A DNA stretch of 64,000 nucleotides from Ceratotherium simum simum (lineage: Eukaryota > Chordata > Mammalia > Perissodactyla > Rhinocerotidae). Shown piece by piece: positions 12,080-24,520 of the stretch. The number at the start of each line of letters is the position of its first letter. Position 1 is the first letter of the stretch. The notes beneath the pieces are model-generated. The model was not told the origin of the DNA. It saw nothing but the letters and a program-made list of their open reading frames with translations, and did no database searches. The position numbers and the translations under genes were made by a program. The DNA is taken from contig NW_004454175.1 in assembly GCF_000283155.1 (NCBI RefSeq), positions 8,908,388-8,972,387 on the forward strand, given 5' to 3'.

Positions 12080-12670
12080 ATAACACTCAACAACACTGTA
12101 CAACTGATTTTATAGATTAAACACAGAATTACCATACGACCATTAACAATTCCACTCCTAGATATATATATCCAAGAGAATTGAAAACATATGTTCACAT
12201 AACTTGTACACACAAATGTTCATAGCAGCATTATTCGTGAGTCAAAAAAGTAGCAACAACTCAAATATCCATCAACTGATGAATGGATAAATAAAATGTG
12301 GTATGTCTGCACAATGGAATATTTTTTGGCAATTAAAAAAAATGAAGTACTTATACATGCTACAACTTGGATAAACCCTGAAAACATTATGCTAAGTGAA
12401 AGAAACCATTCACAAAAGACTATATGTTATATGATTCTATTTATATGAAATCTCCAGAATAGGAATACAGACAAAAAGCAGATTAGTGTTTGCCCAGGGC
12501 TGGGGGGTTTGGCAGGAGTGAATGCTAATGGGTCCAGGGTTTCTTTTTGGGGTGACGAAAATGTTCTAAAATTGATTGTGGTATTGGATGCACAACTCTG
12601 TGGATGTCCTAAAAATCACTGAATTGTATGGTATGTGAATAATATATCAATAAAGCCATTATTGAAATAA
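12080..12670 (+). mobile_element. Old LINE-1 (L1M-like) 3' end
   Basis: Landmarks in plus sense: atccatcaactgatgaatgg, cacaatggaatattttttgg, aaaacattatgctaagtgaa, gtgtttgcccagggctgggg, ending near aataaagccatta. Truncated, with no open frame. Confidence 0.82.
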
Positions 12671-13059
12671 TCAATTTTCTGTTACAAAGTTGAGAACTAA
12701 AACTATTAAAAAACAAAAAACAACAGCATTATTCTAAACAGTTTGCCCAGCAAATCAAGAACAGCGAAGATTCTTAATTTACTCTTTAACAAAAAATTTC
12801 ACTGTCATCCAACAGTGAATATATATTTAATCATATCTTGGTAATTTTCTAAGAAAAGAGCTCATATTTAGGAACTATGCTTATTCTCACAAGGAAATTT
12901 ACACACACATACACATATAAATTAAACTTAAAAGATTCTCTGAAGTGCTCACATCACAGACTTTATCAGTCATGAGAAAGAGAAGTGTATATGAAATTAA
13001 ATGCAAGACAGATTTTCACTATAAAATCTCTCTCATTCAGAGTGAGCATATGATCTCTC

Positions 13060-13097
13060 AGATGAGTTAGCTAACTACAGATGAGTTAGCTAACTAA
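13060..13097. repeat. Short tandem duplication (period 19)
   Basis: agatgagttagctaacta occurs twice back to back. Confidence 0.85.
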
Positions 13098-13698
13098 CGT
13101 CAATAAAGAAAAAAGAGTTCTCCACACAAATAGTGTTCTTAAGAAGCGTGTGCTTTGAATCACTCCTTTGTAATCAAGAACTAATAGTGCTACCTTAATA
13201 TACTAATTATAAAGCACAATCTTCTATGAAACAAAAACCCCCATTAACCCGTACTCACAAAAAACATAGACTTTTTAAAAACTTCTTTAAAAAGTACTTT
13301 ACCAGACTTATTTTATTAATTCTGACTGATATTTTCCCTTTACATTAAAATATTTTTAAGTAAAAGTGGTACCAACAGGCTAAATACAAATCTTCAATGA
13401 ACATACATGATTTGAGGAAACCAAAAAAAAACACAAAATATTTTTTAAACAGAGCTTCCTAAAGGAGAAAGATCAAATGTTAAGAGGAAATTTCTAGACT
13501 AAGTTTGTACATAAAGAAAAAAAGAGAGCAAGAATTGCAACATGAGACGACCAAAAAAATAATAAAAGTAAAAAAAGAATACATACAGAAAGATTCCAAG
13601 TCAACAAAATTTATATTAAAGGCCATATTAAGGTGAAAAATAACTTTAATTTTCAAAAATTAGTTAGTCATAGAAGTTATTATAAAGAACTACCAAAA

Positions 13699-13945
13699 GA
13701 GGGGCTGGCCCGGTGGCACAAGCGGTTAAGTGCTCGTGCTCCACTGCAGCGGCGGCCCAGGGTTCACCAGTTCGGATCCCCGGTGCGCACCAATGCACCG
13801 CTTGTCAAGCCATGCTGTGGCGGCGTCCCATATAAAGTGGAGGACGATGGGCATGGATGTTAGCCCAGGGCCAGTCTTCCTCAGCAAAAAAAAAGAGGAG
13901 GACTAGCAGATGTTAGCACAGGGCTGATCTCCTCACAAAAAAAAA
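13699..13945 (+). mobile_element. ERE SINE
   Basis: Head ggggctggcccggtggcaca, body and poly-A. 15-bp target duplication aaagaactaccaaaa at 13684-13698 and 13946-13960. It lies about 600 bp from NCKAP1 exon 2, on the intron 2 side. Confidence 0.94.
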
Positions 13946-14562
13946 AAAGAACTACCAAAACATATGTAAACATATCAGGAAGACTCTGAATACGACTATA
14001 TTTCAATATACTAAGAACAACTGTCCCATCTGAGAAAACTAATATGGGATAACAAAGATCCACACCACCACCGTGTTATATTATTTAATTTTCAGGAATG
14101 GTTTTCACAATTACAAAAATACTAGAGAAATAAATATATTTTAATATTAACATAGTTAATTACTACAAACAGCAAAAACAATACAAGCTCTATGAAGACT
14201 ATACTAACTTCAAAATAAAGTGAAGTTTATGACTATACGATAAAACTGTCCAACTAGTCATGCAAATATTTGGAATACATACGTGTCTATTACCTTACTC
14301 TCTGTTGCAACTTGAAACGGAAGAAGTGTAAAGAAATTAACTCTTATGTTTTTCTATAATAAAATGGTAATGTAGCTCAGAGTCATTTTTTCCAGTTTCA
14401 GAGAGAAGAATATTGTCTCTAAAAGCCCTTAATTAATGTATGTAATTTGTATATCAAAACAGAAAGAATTAGATAAATAAGAGCTACTTTAAGCATTATA
14501 CTGACCATTACTTTCCCTACAGATGGCTAAAATCAAGTAATACAAAAATTTAGATGACTTAC

Positions 14563-14673
14563 ATTGTTGTTGCGGGTTTCTACAGCAGGGAACTTTCTGA
14601 CTATGAATTTCACAGCAGATTCCAGGTTTTTGTCAATAAGATAGGATGGTTTTGCCTTGGGGTCTCCACATGC
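14563..14673 (-). CDS. NCKAP1: NCKAP1 coding exon 2
   Basis: This 111-nt exon (37 codons) is too short and too close to stops to show up as a long ORF. Read on the minus strand, an AG acceptor (14675-14674, preceded by tttat) is followed by codons for [20 protein letters not shown] and then a stretch ending [11 protein letters not shown] consensus GTAAGT donor follows at 14562-14557. The peptide is the NCKAP1 sequence that directly follows ...YNIKK from exon 1, so residues 37-73 of the main isoform are encoded here. Both junctions are phase 0. It lies about 15.5 kb downstream of exon 1. I looked for the next exon (beginning QQLAQLQKEK) in 1-14562 and did not find it, so intron 2 probably continues beyond the left edge. 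Confidence 0.96.
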
Positions 14674-15733
14674 CTATAAAACAACAGTAATAAAAAAGTG
14701 AAATACATCCTTCTTCTAAAACCAAGGAATAATAGCAAATCTGTAATCAGAAATTAGAGAGGTATTTATTGATTTTGGTGAGCAGGTGATAAAATGAATA
14801 GGCAAAGTGCAGGGATTGTCACAGCTGAAATATGCAATGGGAGACAGTACAGAGATGTTCTTCTACTGAAAAAAATGCATGGAAAGTTTCAAAGCAGTTA
14901 GCGCAGAACAGCAGTGAAGGAAAAAGCTCAAACCTAAAAAAAAAGAAAAGAAAAAAAAATTCTTGGTTTGAGGTAGGATTGTATTCATCTGAAGCTAATA
15001 AAATATTACAAAATTAAATATTCAAGAGTACTGGAAATGTTTCTTTCTAAGTGTTATAAAATAAAAGCTTATGTTTAAATGTCTTTTCCAAAATGTTTTC
15101 CTCATTCACTTTAAACATTTTAATACAAGAGCCCTAGTTCAAAAGAACTGGAAGCTGCTAAAATTGTCTGTATAGTGCTAAAGTGTGTTGCCTGTTCCTC
15201 TGAACATCTGAGTTACAGCAGTTTTCCATCATACCAGCAGCACTTCAAACAATGAATCTACATCTGTTCTATCTCTCTTAAGCACAGAACAAATGGAAAT
15301 GTTTACATTTTGACCACATCAGCAGTATAGCATTCTCTGTAGTAAACTGCAAAGCATTATACAAATCTAAGTATTATTATTAGAAAGAACTTCTTATCTG
15401 AACTATCAGCAATACAGAATATAATCTTCAGTACTGTTCACTGTTTCATTATGTGACATTTAATTAACTGCTTGCTAGTGAGATGTTATTTCTTAGGGAA
15501 TTACTAAAATTATAACATTCCTATTTAACTTCTTTTTATTGTATTTTAAAAAGGATGTGTCCTTTGAAAAGTTATATCTCTCTACTATGTGTGAGGAATA
15601 GCGCACTGTAATTTAATGTTTTTTCCTTGTTTACTATGGCTATGTTGTGAATTGTAGAAAGAGAAGTTATGAAACATGAAACTGATCTGAAAGCGGGCAA
15701 GCGGGCAGAGGGAAGGTGAAAAGCTTTGCAAAC

Positions 15734-15751
15734 CTTCCAAACTTGTCCTTG
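15734..15751 (-). CDS. NCKAP1: NCKAP1 alternative 18-nt microexon (six residues, QGQVWK)
   Basis: In intron 1, about 1.06 kb upstream of exon 2 on the minus strand, an AG acceptor (15753-15752, context TTCCCCAG) is followed by 18 nt encoding QGQVWK and then a GT donor at 15733-15732 (AAG/gtttgc, a weak non-consensus donor). Insertion between exon 1 (...NIKK) and exon 2 (ACGD...) keeps the frame, because all junctions are phase 0. From memory, a longer NCKAP1 isoform has six extra residues at exactly this point (1,134 versus 1,128 residues), and QGQVWK fits that insert. The upstream minus-strand sequence has a pyrimidine tract (ttttctctcttttt) and then a TGC just before the acceptor, the layout described for SRRM4-dependent neural microexons. 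Splicing itself is inferred, not seen. Confidence 0.78.
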
Positions 15752-16916
15752 CTGGGGAAGCATTGTAATAAAAAGAGAGAAAATTACGTGTAAACAATGA
15801 TTGTCAAACTATGACGTACGCTTCAGAAGAGAACTTATGCACTGAAAACTATGAATAACAAAACAAGATTAGAACTATATGGTGCTACAATTTTAAAGGT
15901 ATTCTAAGTAGCGAGTTTTAGTATACAATAGATTTATAGAGATTATACTCTTCATATATATTTAAATACTACTGTGTAAGTGTACAACCATGTCAGTTTC
16001 TTGGTGCTCTTTCTAAATAAACTTAGAATAATACTAGAAGGAAAAAATAAAGACTACATGCAACTATAAAAATAGGAGCAAAACCATCAGTGAAATTTTA
16101 CATACCTTAAAAAGAAACTGTAGCCAAGAATAAAAATAAATCGTTATTGGATGACTACTGCACTTCAGCTCAAATTGAAACTATTTTTCAAGTATCACCT
16201 AACTTTCTTCCAAGCCAAAGTACAAATAGCAATGCAAATATTCCTATATTTTCCAAATGGAAATAGGAATGCTGTAAGAATTTTCTTAATTCTCAAACAT
16301 AATTAGATAAAACAAAATTAACTAAGAAATTTAGAACTTCATAAATCTTTAACCAGACTGACACAGGCTACGTGTAAATTTCATTTCAACATAATTAACA
16401 TTAAAATGTATCTGACTTCCTCAGAGTAGGCTATCATTTGTTCAAAATATTTCTCATAAATTAATCTTCCAATTAATTAACCTCCAAAAAAATAAACTAT
16501 AAAATAGGAATAACTAAGAACCACATAACTAAGAATTTGTCCCAACAGAAAACAGCTACTAGCATTTCCTTACATCAATGATATAAGGAAAATGAAGTTT
16601 CATAAACATGCCTGAGGCAGTGCAGAATCCTAAAGTGATTCCAAATTATGTTCAGTTTTAATGATATGTATTATCTTTCATATTCTAATTATTTAAAAAT
16701 TCAGCTATCCATTCTAACAACAGTAGTGACTATCAAATAATGAAAATATGCTAGACTATCATACCCATTTCCCAGGATCACAAATTTTACTGCGTAAGAA
16801 TGTAATCAAGTAACTAAAGATAAATATATATAATCTCCTTTCCTTGGAACTGATTACCTTTTTCACACTGCTCACCAAGCCATATCTAAACTTACTACAC
16901 TGGGAGTAGTATGCTT

Positions 16917-17170
16917 GCCATAAAGGTTAAGAATACAGACTCTACAAAAAGACTGACTGGATTTCAATCTTCACCACTTACTACCACGGGACCTCGAATA
17001 TATCACATAACATCTCCTAGTCTCAGTTTCTTTATGGGTAAACGGGGAAATTAGTACTTACCTCATAGGGTCATTATGAGGATTAGAAGAGAGATAGATA
17101 CACCATGTATAGTACTTAGCAAAAGGATTGGCAAATAAGTGCTCTAAAAATGTTACCTGTTGTTAATAAT
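16917..17170 (+). mobile_element. MIR SINE
   Basis: MIR landmarks: ctcagtttctttatgggtaa, acttacctcatagggtcatt, atgaggatta. Confidence 0.75.
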
Positions 17171-17332
17171 AGCTATAATTACCCAAGTAAAGTTTCATAT
17201 GAATAGTAATCACAGAATAGTCTTTATCATAGTATATACAACTAGTAACAATGACTACAATTCCCTCTCCCGATATTTCCTTCATTTACCCTAAGTCTAA
17301 ACATACCAAATTTGTTGAACTTACAAAAAGTT

Positions 17333-17560
17333 TAGCCTAGTTGTTAAGAACATGAGTTCTAATCCCAGCTCCATCACTTCCCAGCTGTGTAACCATAAGC
17401 AACTGATTTTACTTCTCTGTGCCTCAGTTTTTCCATCTGTTAAAAAGTAATAATAATTACAATCTACCAAAAAGTTTTTAGGCCCACTAAATGAGTGTGT
17501 GTGTGCACGTGAGCACACAAGGCATTTACAAGGGCATGTGGCATACCGTCAGCGCTCAAA
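17333..17560 (+). mobile_element. MIR SINE
   Basis: MIR landmarks: aatcccagctccatcacttc, gtgcctcagtttttccatct, then a GT-rich insert and cagcgctcaaaaaatgcc. Confidence 0.7.
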
Positions 17561-18599
17561 AAATGCCAATAAAAACTACAAGGTTCATAGACACTAAACA
17601 GAAATACCAGGCCCCATTTTATTTTTTCTGAAATCAACCTACTTGATTTTTTTACTTAATATCAAGAGACATTTGTGTGGGGAATGCTCAGGCAAAAAAA
17701 GAAAAAAATAAACTATGACCTGACTAAAAGCTAACATTTAGGTAAATACACCCTGGCAAGGAGCCATACTTAATAATTTAGTTAAGAAGGATTTCCTACT
17801 ACATGCTTTAATGTATACTAAACAGGTACAGCAAAATTCCAACTAACCAGATGTCTCAGTTTATAAAGATTAATCATCTTCCTCACCCTAACTCAAAAAA
17901 TTTCACTTTGAGGACATTGAGGACAAACAAATCATAAGATAACAGCCTATATTTTAAGAACATAGCCCACAGTTGGTACACCTGAAACCCTATCTCATCC
18001 TAATACACCTACAACATTACACAAAATTAATCTTTCACTCTTAAAACTATCACCCTTTGAAGTACCACATTTAAGAAAACAATATATCTCACTATATTGA
18101 GTTATCAACATATTTTAGACTAATATATTTCAGAAATGCTAACCACAAAGACTGAATCAAAAGGTTTTACAAATCACCAATTCAATTAAATAAAATTTTT
18201 GAGTACTTCTATTCCGCCTCCCCAAAAAAAGGTGAGTACAGGGCCAAATTTAGTCTAAATCCCTGAATCTTACAGCCCTACCAAAAAACAGTTTTTTCAC
18301 ATAGGCTATTTCACCAGACAAAAGGGAAATTACAACTGAACCACAGAATTTTTAAAAAGCACTGCCGCAAAACCTTATGTTTTACTTTATCTTGACTCAG
18401 CATGCTTTCATAGTGCACAAAATACTATAATTTAAAATTCCAGATCTAAAGCAAATTTAAATACTTACATACTTAAATTTCCATTTCTCAGAATTGGAAC
18501 TTTATTTTCCATGAATATTCTAATTATCTTTAATTTCATCAAAGACAGGACTATTTAATGTGGCAGATAAAATTACACTAGTGTTAAAGGAAATACTTA

Positions 18600-18825
18600 A
18601 ATATAATAATTAAGAACTCTTTCTCTGAATCAAGTAGATCACAGCCCACATGACCTTAGGCAAATTGCTTAACCTCTGAGCCTCAGCTCTCTAATCCATA
18701 AACTAAGGATATTATTACTTCGTACTTCAAAGGATAGATTGTTCAGATTTTTAAAAGATAAAATGCACATTAAGTGCTTATTCCAGTGCCTGGCACATAA
18801 GTACTTAATAAATAAGTTCTAAACA
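18600..18825 (+). mobile_element. MIR SINE
   Basis: Landmarks: gaccttaggcaaattgctta, cctctgagcctcagctctct, gtgcctggcacataagtact. Confidence 0.75.
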
Positions 18826-19374
18826 ATTATTTTCTATTTTTTAAAATAAAATTTTTGAAAACACATGGATATCTATAGTGACTTTCCAATTATCAAAAAT
18901 AAGTTTTCCATTTAACCAAGTCTAGGTCAGTATTAACTGTCAATTCAATATCTCCAAGTTCATATTTTCATAAAACACAAACGTAATGTTATTACTAAAT
19001 ATAAAGAACAAAGATGCTTCAGAAAACCACATAATATTTTATTCAGGCCACAAAATAACGTCTTTGACTAGCAATCTCAAGACCAGGCTTTATACAATTT
19101 TAAAGCATGACTTTAAAACAAATCTTTCCGCCAATCTACTACCAAAACCCCTTCCCAAGTCCTTTCCTCGGGCTGTAACAACATAGATTACATACCACAG
19201 CTTAATGTTACATGGTTAATGTTACATATTTTTTCAAGAACTTACCATGATTTGATTTTTTTAAATCAAATATAGATAGAAATAGTCCTCTAACAATTCA
19301 TAAGAGATTAAGCAACAATCAAGAAAAAAGAAAACTATAAAGATACAAGAGTGGGGAGTAAAAAGAGCATTTAC

Positions 19375-19505
19375 TGGGCACCTGCTGTGTGCAAAACACC
19401 TATGCTTTAGAAATTATCTAAACCATCACTCAACAGAGAGAAAAAGAGCTTCAGAGAGAGTAAGTGACTTGCTCAAGGTTTTACAACTACTAATTGCGAG
19501 TACTC
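19375..19505 (-). mobile_element. MIR SINE fragment
   Basis: Reverse MIR: gcttcagagagagtaagtga, cttgctcaaggttttacaac. Confidence 0.55.
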
Positions 19506-19614
19506 AAAGATTCCAAAGCACTAACAACACTTATCTGAAAATATATGCTCAAAAAAACAAATAAAAACATGCTCCATTCTTTCAATACCCCAGCTGTTCA
19601 AAACTTTCATTGGA

Positions 19615-19863
19615 GGGGCCGGCCCGGTGGCGCAAGCGGTTAGTGCACGCGCTCCGCTGCGGCGGCCTGGGGTTCGCTGGTTCGGATCCCGGGCGCGCAC
19701 CGACATACTGCTTGGCAAGCCATGCTGTGGCGGCGTCCCATATAAAGTNNNNNNNNNNNNNNNNNNNNNNNNNNNNNNNNNNNNNNNNNNNNNNNNNNNN
19801 NNNNNNNNNNNNNNNNNNNNNNNNNNNNNNNNNNNNNNNNNNNNNNNNAAAAAAAAAAAAAAA
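19615..19863 (+). mobile_element. ERE SINE interrupted by the assembly gap
   Basis: Head ggggccggcccggtggcgca, body to catataaagt, then 100 N, then poly-A. 13-bp target duplication aactttcattgga at 19602-19614 and 19864-19876 shows both ends are right. Confidence 0.94.
19749..19848. other. Assembly gap (100 N)
   Basis: Exactly 100 unknown bases lie inside an ERE SINE, between its body and its poly-A tail. A round 100 usually marks a gap of unknown size. Frames running through it are meaningless. Confidence 0.98.
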
Positions 19864-20652
19864 AACTTTCATTGGAATAATTACTACCAAGGGAAAAATC
19901 TGATTAGTTCGATCAGTTTTATTTTTTAAGTCCTAGTCTAACTCAGCAATAAAACACCTTCCTTTGCCTAAATACTGTAGAATGAAACAATTTTTTTTAA
20001 TATAATAACTTAATTGAAAAAAACACGAACAATCCAGGGATCATAGTGAGAATGCTTTTTGTGACAGTACAGGAAAGAAAGGAGCCCCATCTGAACCAGG
20101 TTAGAGAAAAGGAGAAAAACACAAAAAAGAGGAATTTAATTTTTACTCAATAAACAAGAAAGACCAAATTTTAAAGCAGGTTTTGCAAAATTGAAGGTAT
20201 AAAGGGACCAGGATTCTCCCCTGAGTTTTTAACAAATTGAAGTTAGCCTAGAGGAAGAATGGACATCACCTAACATCACAGACTGTAAAGGCAACTTACC
20301 CATCATTCTTTCATTTTCTAATTTTAAACATAATGAAAGTAATACAGTGTGAAAATTTTCAACAAATATTGGAAAAACTATCAAGTGCAAATCAAGTCTC
20401 AAATTCTAGTATTAGTGATTAATTTTCCAATTTTTTTTTTCTCATCTGTATCACATATTTTGGCCAACCACTCTGCTTTGAACTTTCCCTTGAGCTCAGG
20501 TGGGTGAGAAAAAAAATTTTTATTAAGTAATCCACTGCTACAGTTTGGATTAAGAGGCTAGATAGGAAAGTATACTGAAATAATTAGAAATGCTTTAAAA
20601 TTAATGTAATTTTATCAATAACTACCTCTTAATTACAGCCAATAACAGATTT

Positions 20653-20905
20653 TTTTTTTTTTTTGGTGAGATCAGCCCTGTGCTAAAATCTGCCAAATCC
20701 TCTTTTTTTTTTTTTTTTTTTGGCTGAGGAAGACTGGCCCTAGGCTAACATCCGTGCCCATCTTCCTCCACTTTATATGGGACGCCGCCACAACATGGCT
20801 TGCCAAGTAGTGCATCGGTGCACCCCCGGGGATCCGAACCGGCGAACCCCGGGCTGCCAAAGTGGAGCGTGCGCACTTAACCACTTGTGCCACCAGGCCG
20901 GCCCC
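20653..20905 (-). mobile_element. ERE SINE
   Basis: Poly-T left, reversed head aggccggcccc right. Flanking repeat aa(t/c)aacagattt at 20641-20652 and 20906-20917. Confidence 0.92.
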
Positions 20906-21035
20906 AACAACAGATTTAAAGACATAAATTATGGTTATTGTTTTCTAAGTTCAAGTTCTGAGAAAATCATAAACTTAAGCAATATTTCAACCCATTATAT
21001 ATTTCAAAATTCGTTATTAAAAATTTTAGTGATTC

Positions 21036-21114
21036 TTATGCAACTATGACATACAACTATCTACTGGGGCTTTGGGGAAAAAATAAATAAATAAAAAAAA
21101 ACTATAAAAAAAAA
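21036..21114 (+). mobile_element. Severely 5'-truncated ERE SINE (about 79 bp)
   Basis: Only the tail module remains (caactatgacatacaactat, tactggggctttgggg, aataaataaataaa). A perfect 16-bp target duplication aaaattttagtgattc at 21020-21035 and 21115-21130 proves an independent insertion. Confidence 0.9.
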
Positions 21115-21464
21115 AAAATTTTAGTGATTCAAATGAGAGTTACTAATTACTATTCAATTCACAAGAAGATGTCTATGTCACTGTTGCCCTGAAACATTTT
21201 TCAGCTTCCAATATACAGAAACATCTCGGTTTATAAAACAAAGGTGTTCTCTTATAGTTTTTTAGAAGTATTATATGTGGTCACATTTCTACTGTTCTAA
21301 AGAAATTGCTCTTTAAAGGACTACTGAAAAACATACTTCTGAAATACAAATAGTTATTTTTTATTAGCAGTAAGTAGATATCAAACTATACTATCAGGTA
21401 GCAAAAAGGAACAGTGAAGAAATGTCTCCTAAAGGTAGTCTTGAGCTAGATTTAATAGGAAAAA

Positions 21465-21605
21465 AATGAACATTTATTAAATGTCCACTATGTTTCAAGC
21501 CCCAGAAATACAGTCAACATTTATTCACTTCTTACTCTTGTGCCAGGTACTGCACTAACACTTTACATGAATTAACTCATTTAATTCTCAATATTATAAG
21601 GTTAA
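21465..21605 (-). mobile_element. MIR SINE fragment
   Basis: Contains ttgtgccaggtactgcacta and acatgaattaactcatttaa, a reverse MIR pattern. Confidence 0.5.
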
Positions 21606-22367
21606 TTAAAGAATATTCCACAAATGTGGGAGAACTGAAATATCTATTTAAGACTGAAAGAATTAGAATCAATAAGACTAACATGGTTTAGAAAACCAAA
21701 AAATATAACCTAGAGCATAACAGAAGCTGAGAGCAAACAAGTGCCCTGTAGATGCATTTGCCAGCAGAAAGCCTATGTCCAGCCTAGCATTCCAGAAATT
21801 TAGTTATATCCCAGAAAACAAAATTAAATCACTACAGTGAACAATTATCAGAGAAAGAAATTAGAGGTATTAAGAACTTACATTTAACTTATTTCAGTGC
21901 TTCTTAACATCAGAAAGCCCACTTCAGGGGCTTTTTCTTATTCAGCAGGTTTGAGTCAAGTCCAGTTGTGTTTATTTTTAAAAACCTTCTAAAATGATTA
22001 TATTGTATATCCCTGGCTAAGAACTACTGGTCTCCTCAATTTATAAATAGAGAAACTATAACTCAGAAAGGCTAAATAACTTGTCCAAGTAAGAAAAAGA
22101 AAATAGTATAAGAGCTTTATCTAGAACCTAGCTCTCTCAAGCCACAGAATGTACTACAAGTATGGAAAATATCATGATAGAGAAGTTGTTCAGAGGCTAT
22201 ATATGCCAGCAAGGACATCAGACATTACTAGGATATTTTATAACTTTATACATTTTCTATCTTTATATATTCTACTGAACAAAAGTTCTGGAATCTTAAG
22301 TAATGTCTGGCTACTCCCTGACGTTGGCTGGCTGAAGCTTCTATCCATACTTCAAAACCAAGCACAG

Positions 22368-22575
22368 GGCCGGCCCCATGGCTTAGCGGTTAAGTGCGCG
22401 CGCTCCGGTACTGGCGGCCCGGGTTCAGATCCCGGGCGCACACCGACGCACCGCTTCTCCGGCCATGCTGAGGCCGCGTCCCACATACAGCAACTGGGAT
22501 GTGCAACTACGACATACAACTATCTACTGGGGCTTTGGGGGAAAAATAAATAAATAAAAATTAAAAAAAAAAACA
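22368..22575 (+). mobile_element. ERE SINE (ggggctttgggg-tail type)
   Basis: Head gccggccccatggcttagcg, tail module and aataaataaa tail. 15-bp target duplication caaaaccaagcacag at 22353-22367 and 22576-22590. Confidence 0.94.
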
Positions 22576-23515
22576 CAAAACCAAGCACAGATGTCACAAT
22601 CTCTTCTTCCCACCCCCCCAGACTTCTCAAGACTCCCCCAACCACACTTACAAACTACATTTTAATTAAATATCTATACATCTCTCCCACTCACTAAGAT
22701 ATGAATTTCTTAGCACTGGAGACTGCATCTTAATTTATGCATTTCCCCAGAGTCCAGGAAGACATCCAATAAGTGAAGAGTAAATGAATGAATGAAAAGG
22801 AAACCCTTAATATTGAACACTAAATGAAAGAAGAGCTCATATGACTTTATTAGTTTTAAAGATGCAGTTTTATTTCTGTCAAGTATCTAAAATAATCAAC
22901 TATGCAATATGAATGTATTTTCCAGTACAGGCTCTTTTACTTAAAACAAGAGATTCCTTTGAAATGGACACATGTACAACCTTACTTACAAACTAACAAT
23001 TCAAGAGCTTATGAAGTTTATTAACCTACTTAAGTAAAACATTTCAATACACTATTATTTGAAGAAATGATTCACTAGGAGATTTTCTCATCACTGTCAG
23101 ATTAAGTAAACAATTTACCAAAGTCTAATTACAGAATTGAAAATTTCTAAGAGGATCAAAATTAAGATTTTACTACATTTACTAATAAAGGCAATATTAA
23201 AACAGTCAACCAAAAATCACATTTTGGGAATAGAAAGGAGTACTGCTAATTTTGGAATGTCAAAGAGAAAAAGAAAGAAACTTACCGGTTCTACTTTCTT
23301 AACTGCATGTCTTATATTTCATGTTACAGGGCTTTCAATGTAAAAATGTTACCATTTGACTTTAGAAATCAAAATATAAAATGAAAAAAGTATACTGAAA
23401 TTTCAAAATTAAAAACAAAATATCAAGTGAGGAAAAAAATTGCATGTGTCCTTAAAATTAAGGCAGATGAATGCTGTTTCATTCTTTTTAGTTTACACCT
23501 TCCTTTCTGCCTTTT

Positions 23516-23824
23516 TGTGTGTGTGTGTGTGAGGAAGATCAGCCCTGAGCTAACATCCATGCCAATCTTCCTCTTTTTGCTGAGGAAGACCAGCCCTGAG
23601 CTAACATCTATTGCCAATCCTCCTCCTTTTTTTTCCCCTTTCTCTCCCCAAAGCCCCAGTACCTAGTTGTATGTCACAGCTGCACATCCTTCTAGTTGCT
23701 GTATGTGGGATGCCACCTCAGCATGGCCGGACAAGACGTGCGTCGGTGTGCGCCCAGGATCCGAACCCGGGCTGCCAGTAGCGGGGCGCTCGCACTTAAC
23801 CGCTGAGCCACGGGGCCGGTCCCC
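23516..23824 (-). mobile_element. ERE SINE, long composite type
   Basis: GT repeat (23516-23531) in place of poly-T, both tail modules, then the reversed head cacggggccggtcccc. The target duplication is not clear. Confidence 0.88.
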
Positions 23825-24299
23825 TCCTTTTTGCTTTATATACACTCTTTCCCCAGTTTAAGCAAAATTTCCTGTTTTTTTTTTTTTTAGTATTATTTCT
23901 ATGATTAGTCCTTTCAGTTCGTCTATTTTAATATGTCAGAGACTACATTTTAGAAATAATCACAAAGGAAAAATGCACTTAACGTGAAAAGTAAACCTAA
24001 AACATATTTCCCCAAAAGATTTTTGAATAAATTGAATTTTAAAATTCCTAATTCTAAACTATTTATTATTTTAATACATTACAAAGTTAAACAGAAGTCT
24101 CCATTAATGATTACTCTGGTATACCAATAGTATGACCTCAATGGTCTTTTCATATAAATCCATACAAAGTTCATATAAAAGTAGTCTATATTAAGAGAAA
24201 AACTATTTCTGTAATATAATTGCATTTATATTCATGTTATTATGTGTTCAAAATCTAATCATATCTACCACAAAAATTTCACCTATGACTATAAGTCTA

Positions 24300-24520
24300 A
24301 TGGCAAAATTAAGAGCCCAGACTTAGGGATCAAGAAAGAAAGGTGTCAACCCAAATTCTTATTTTTCTAGAGTAAGAACTGGGCAAAGTACTTAACCTCT
24401 CCAAATCAATTGCTTTACCTATAAAATAGGTACCTACATCACAGATCTAAGGACCAACACAAGAAAAAATACAAAACACTTAGCATACACTAAAGTCTCA
24501 ATACATGGCAGCTAGCATCA
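24300..24520 (+). mobile_element. MIR SINE, diverged
   Basis: Landmarks: aaagtacttaacctctccaa, tataaaataggtacctacat. Confidence 0.55.

Larger units (their letters stand above)
1..14562 (-). other. NCKAP1: NCKAP1 intron 2 (5' part, continues beyond the left edge)
   Basis: Everything left of exon 2 is intronic if the gene follows the usual NCKAP1 exon order. It begins with the GTAAGT donor at 14562-14557. I found repeats (MaLR-type LTR, L1, L2, MIR, ERE SINEs) but no exon. Stretches with nothing recognised: 510-1010, 2280-3390 except the CA repeat, 5460-8170 except a small tandem duplication, 10215-12080 and 12670-13680. Confidence 0.85.

Noticed and set aside
13060..13097. Short repeats that might suggest a CRISPR-like array
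   Set aside because: Only two adjacent copies without spacers, in a mammalian intron.
15572..15797. Two minus-strand open frames of 60-70 residues around the microexon
   Set aside because: Only the 18 nt bounded by AG and GT match NCKAP1; the rest of these frames is intron.
22149..22553. 134-residue plus-strand open frame
   Set aside because: Its C-terminal half is the SINE at 22368-22575 and the rest is unremarkable intron.
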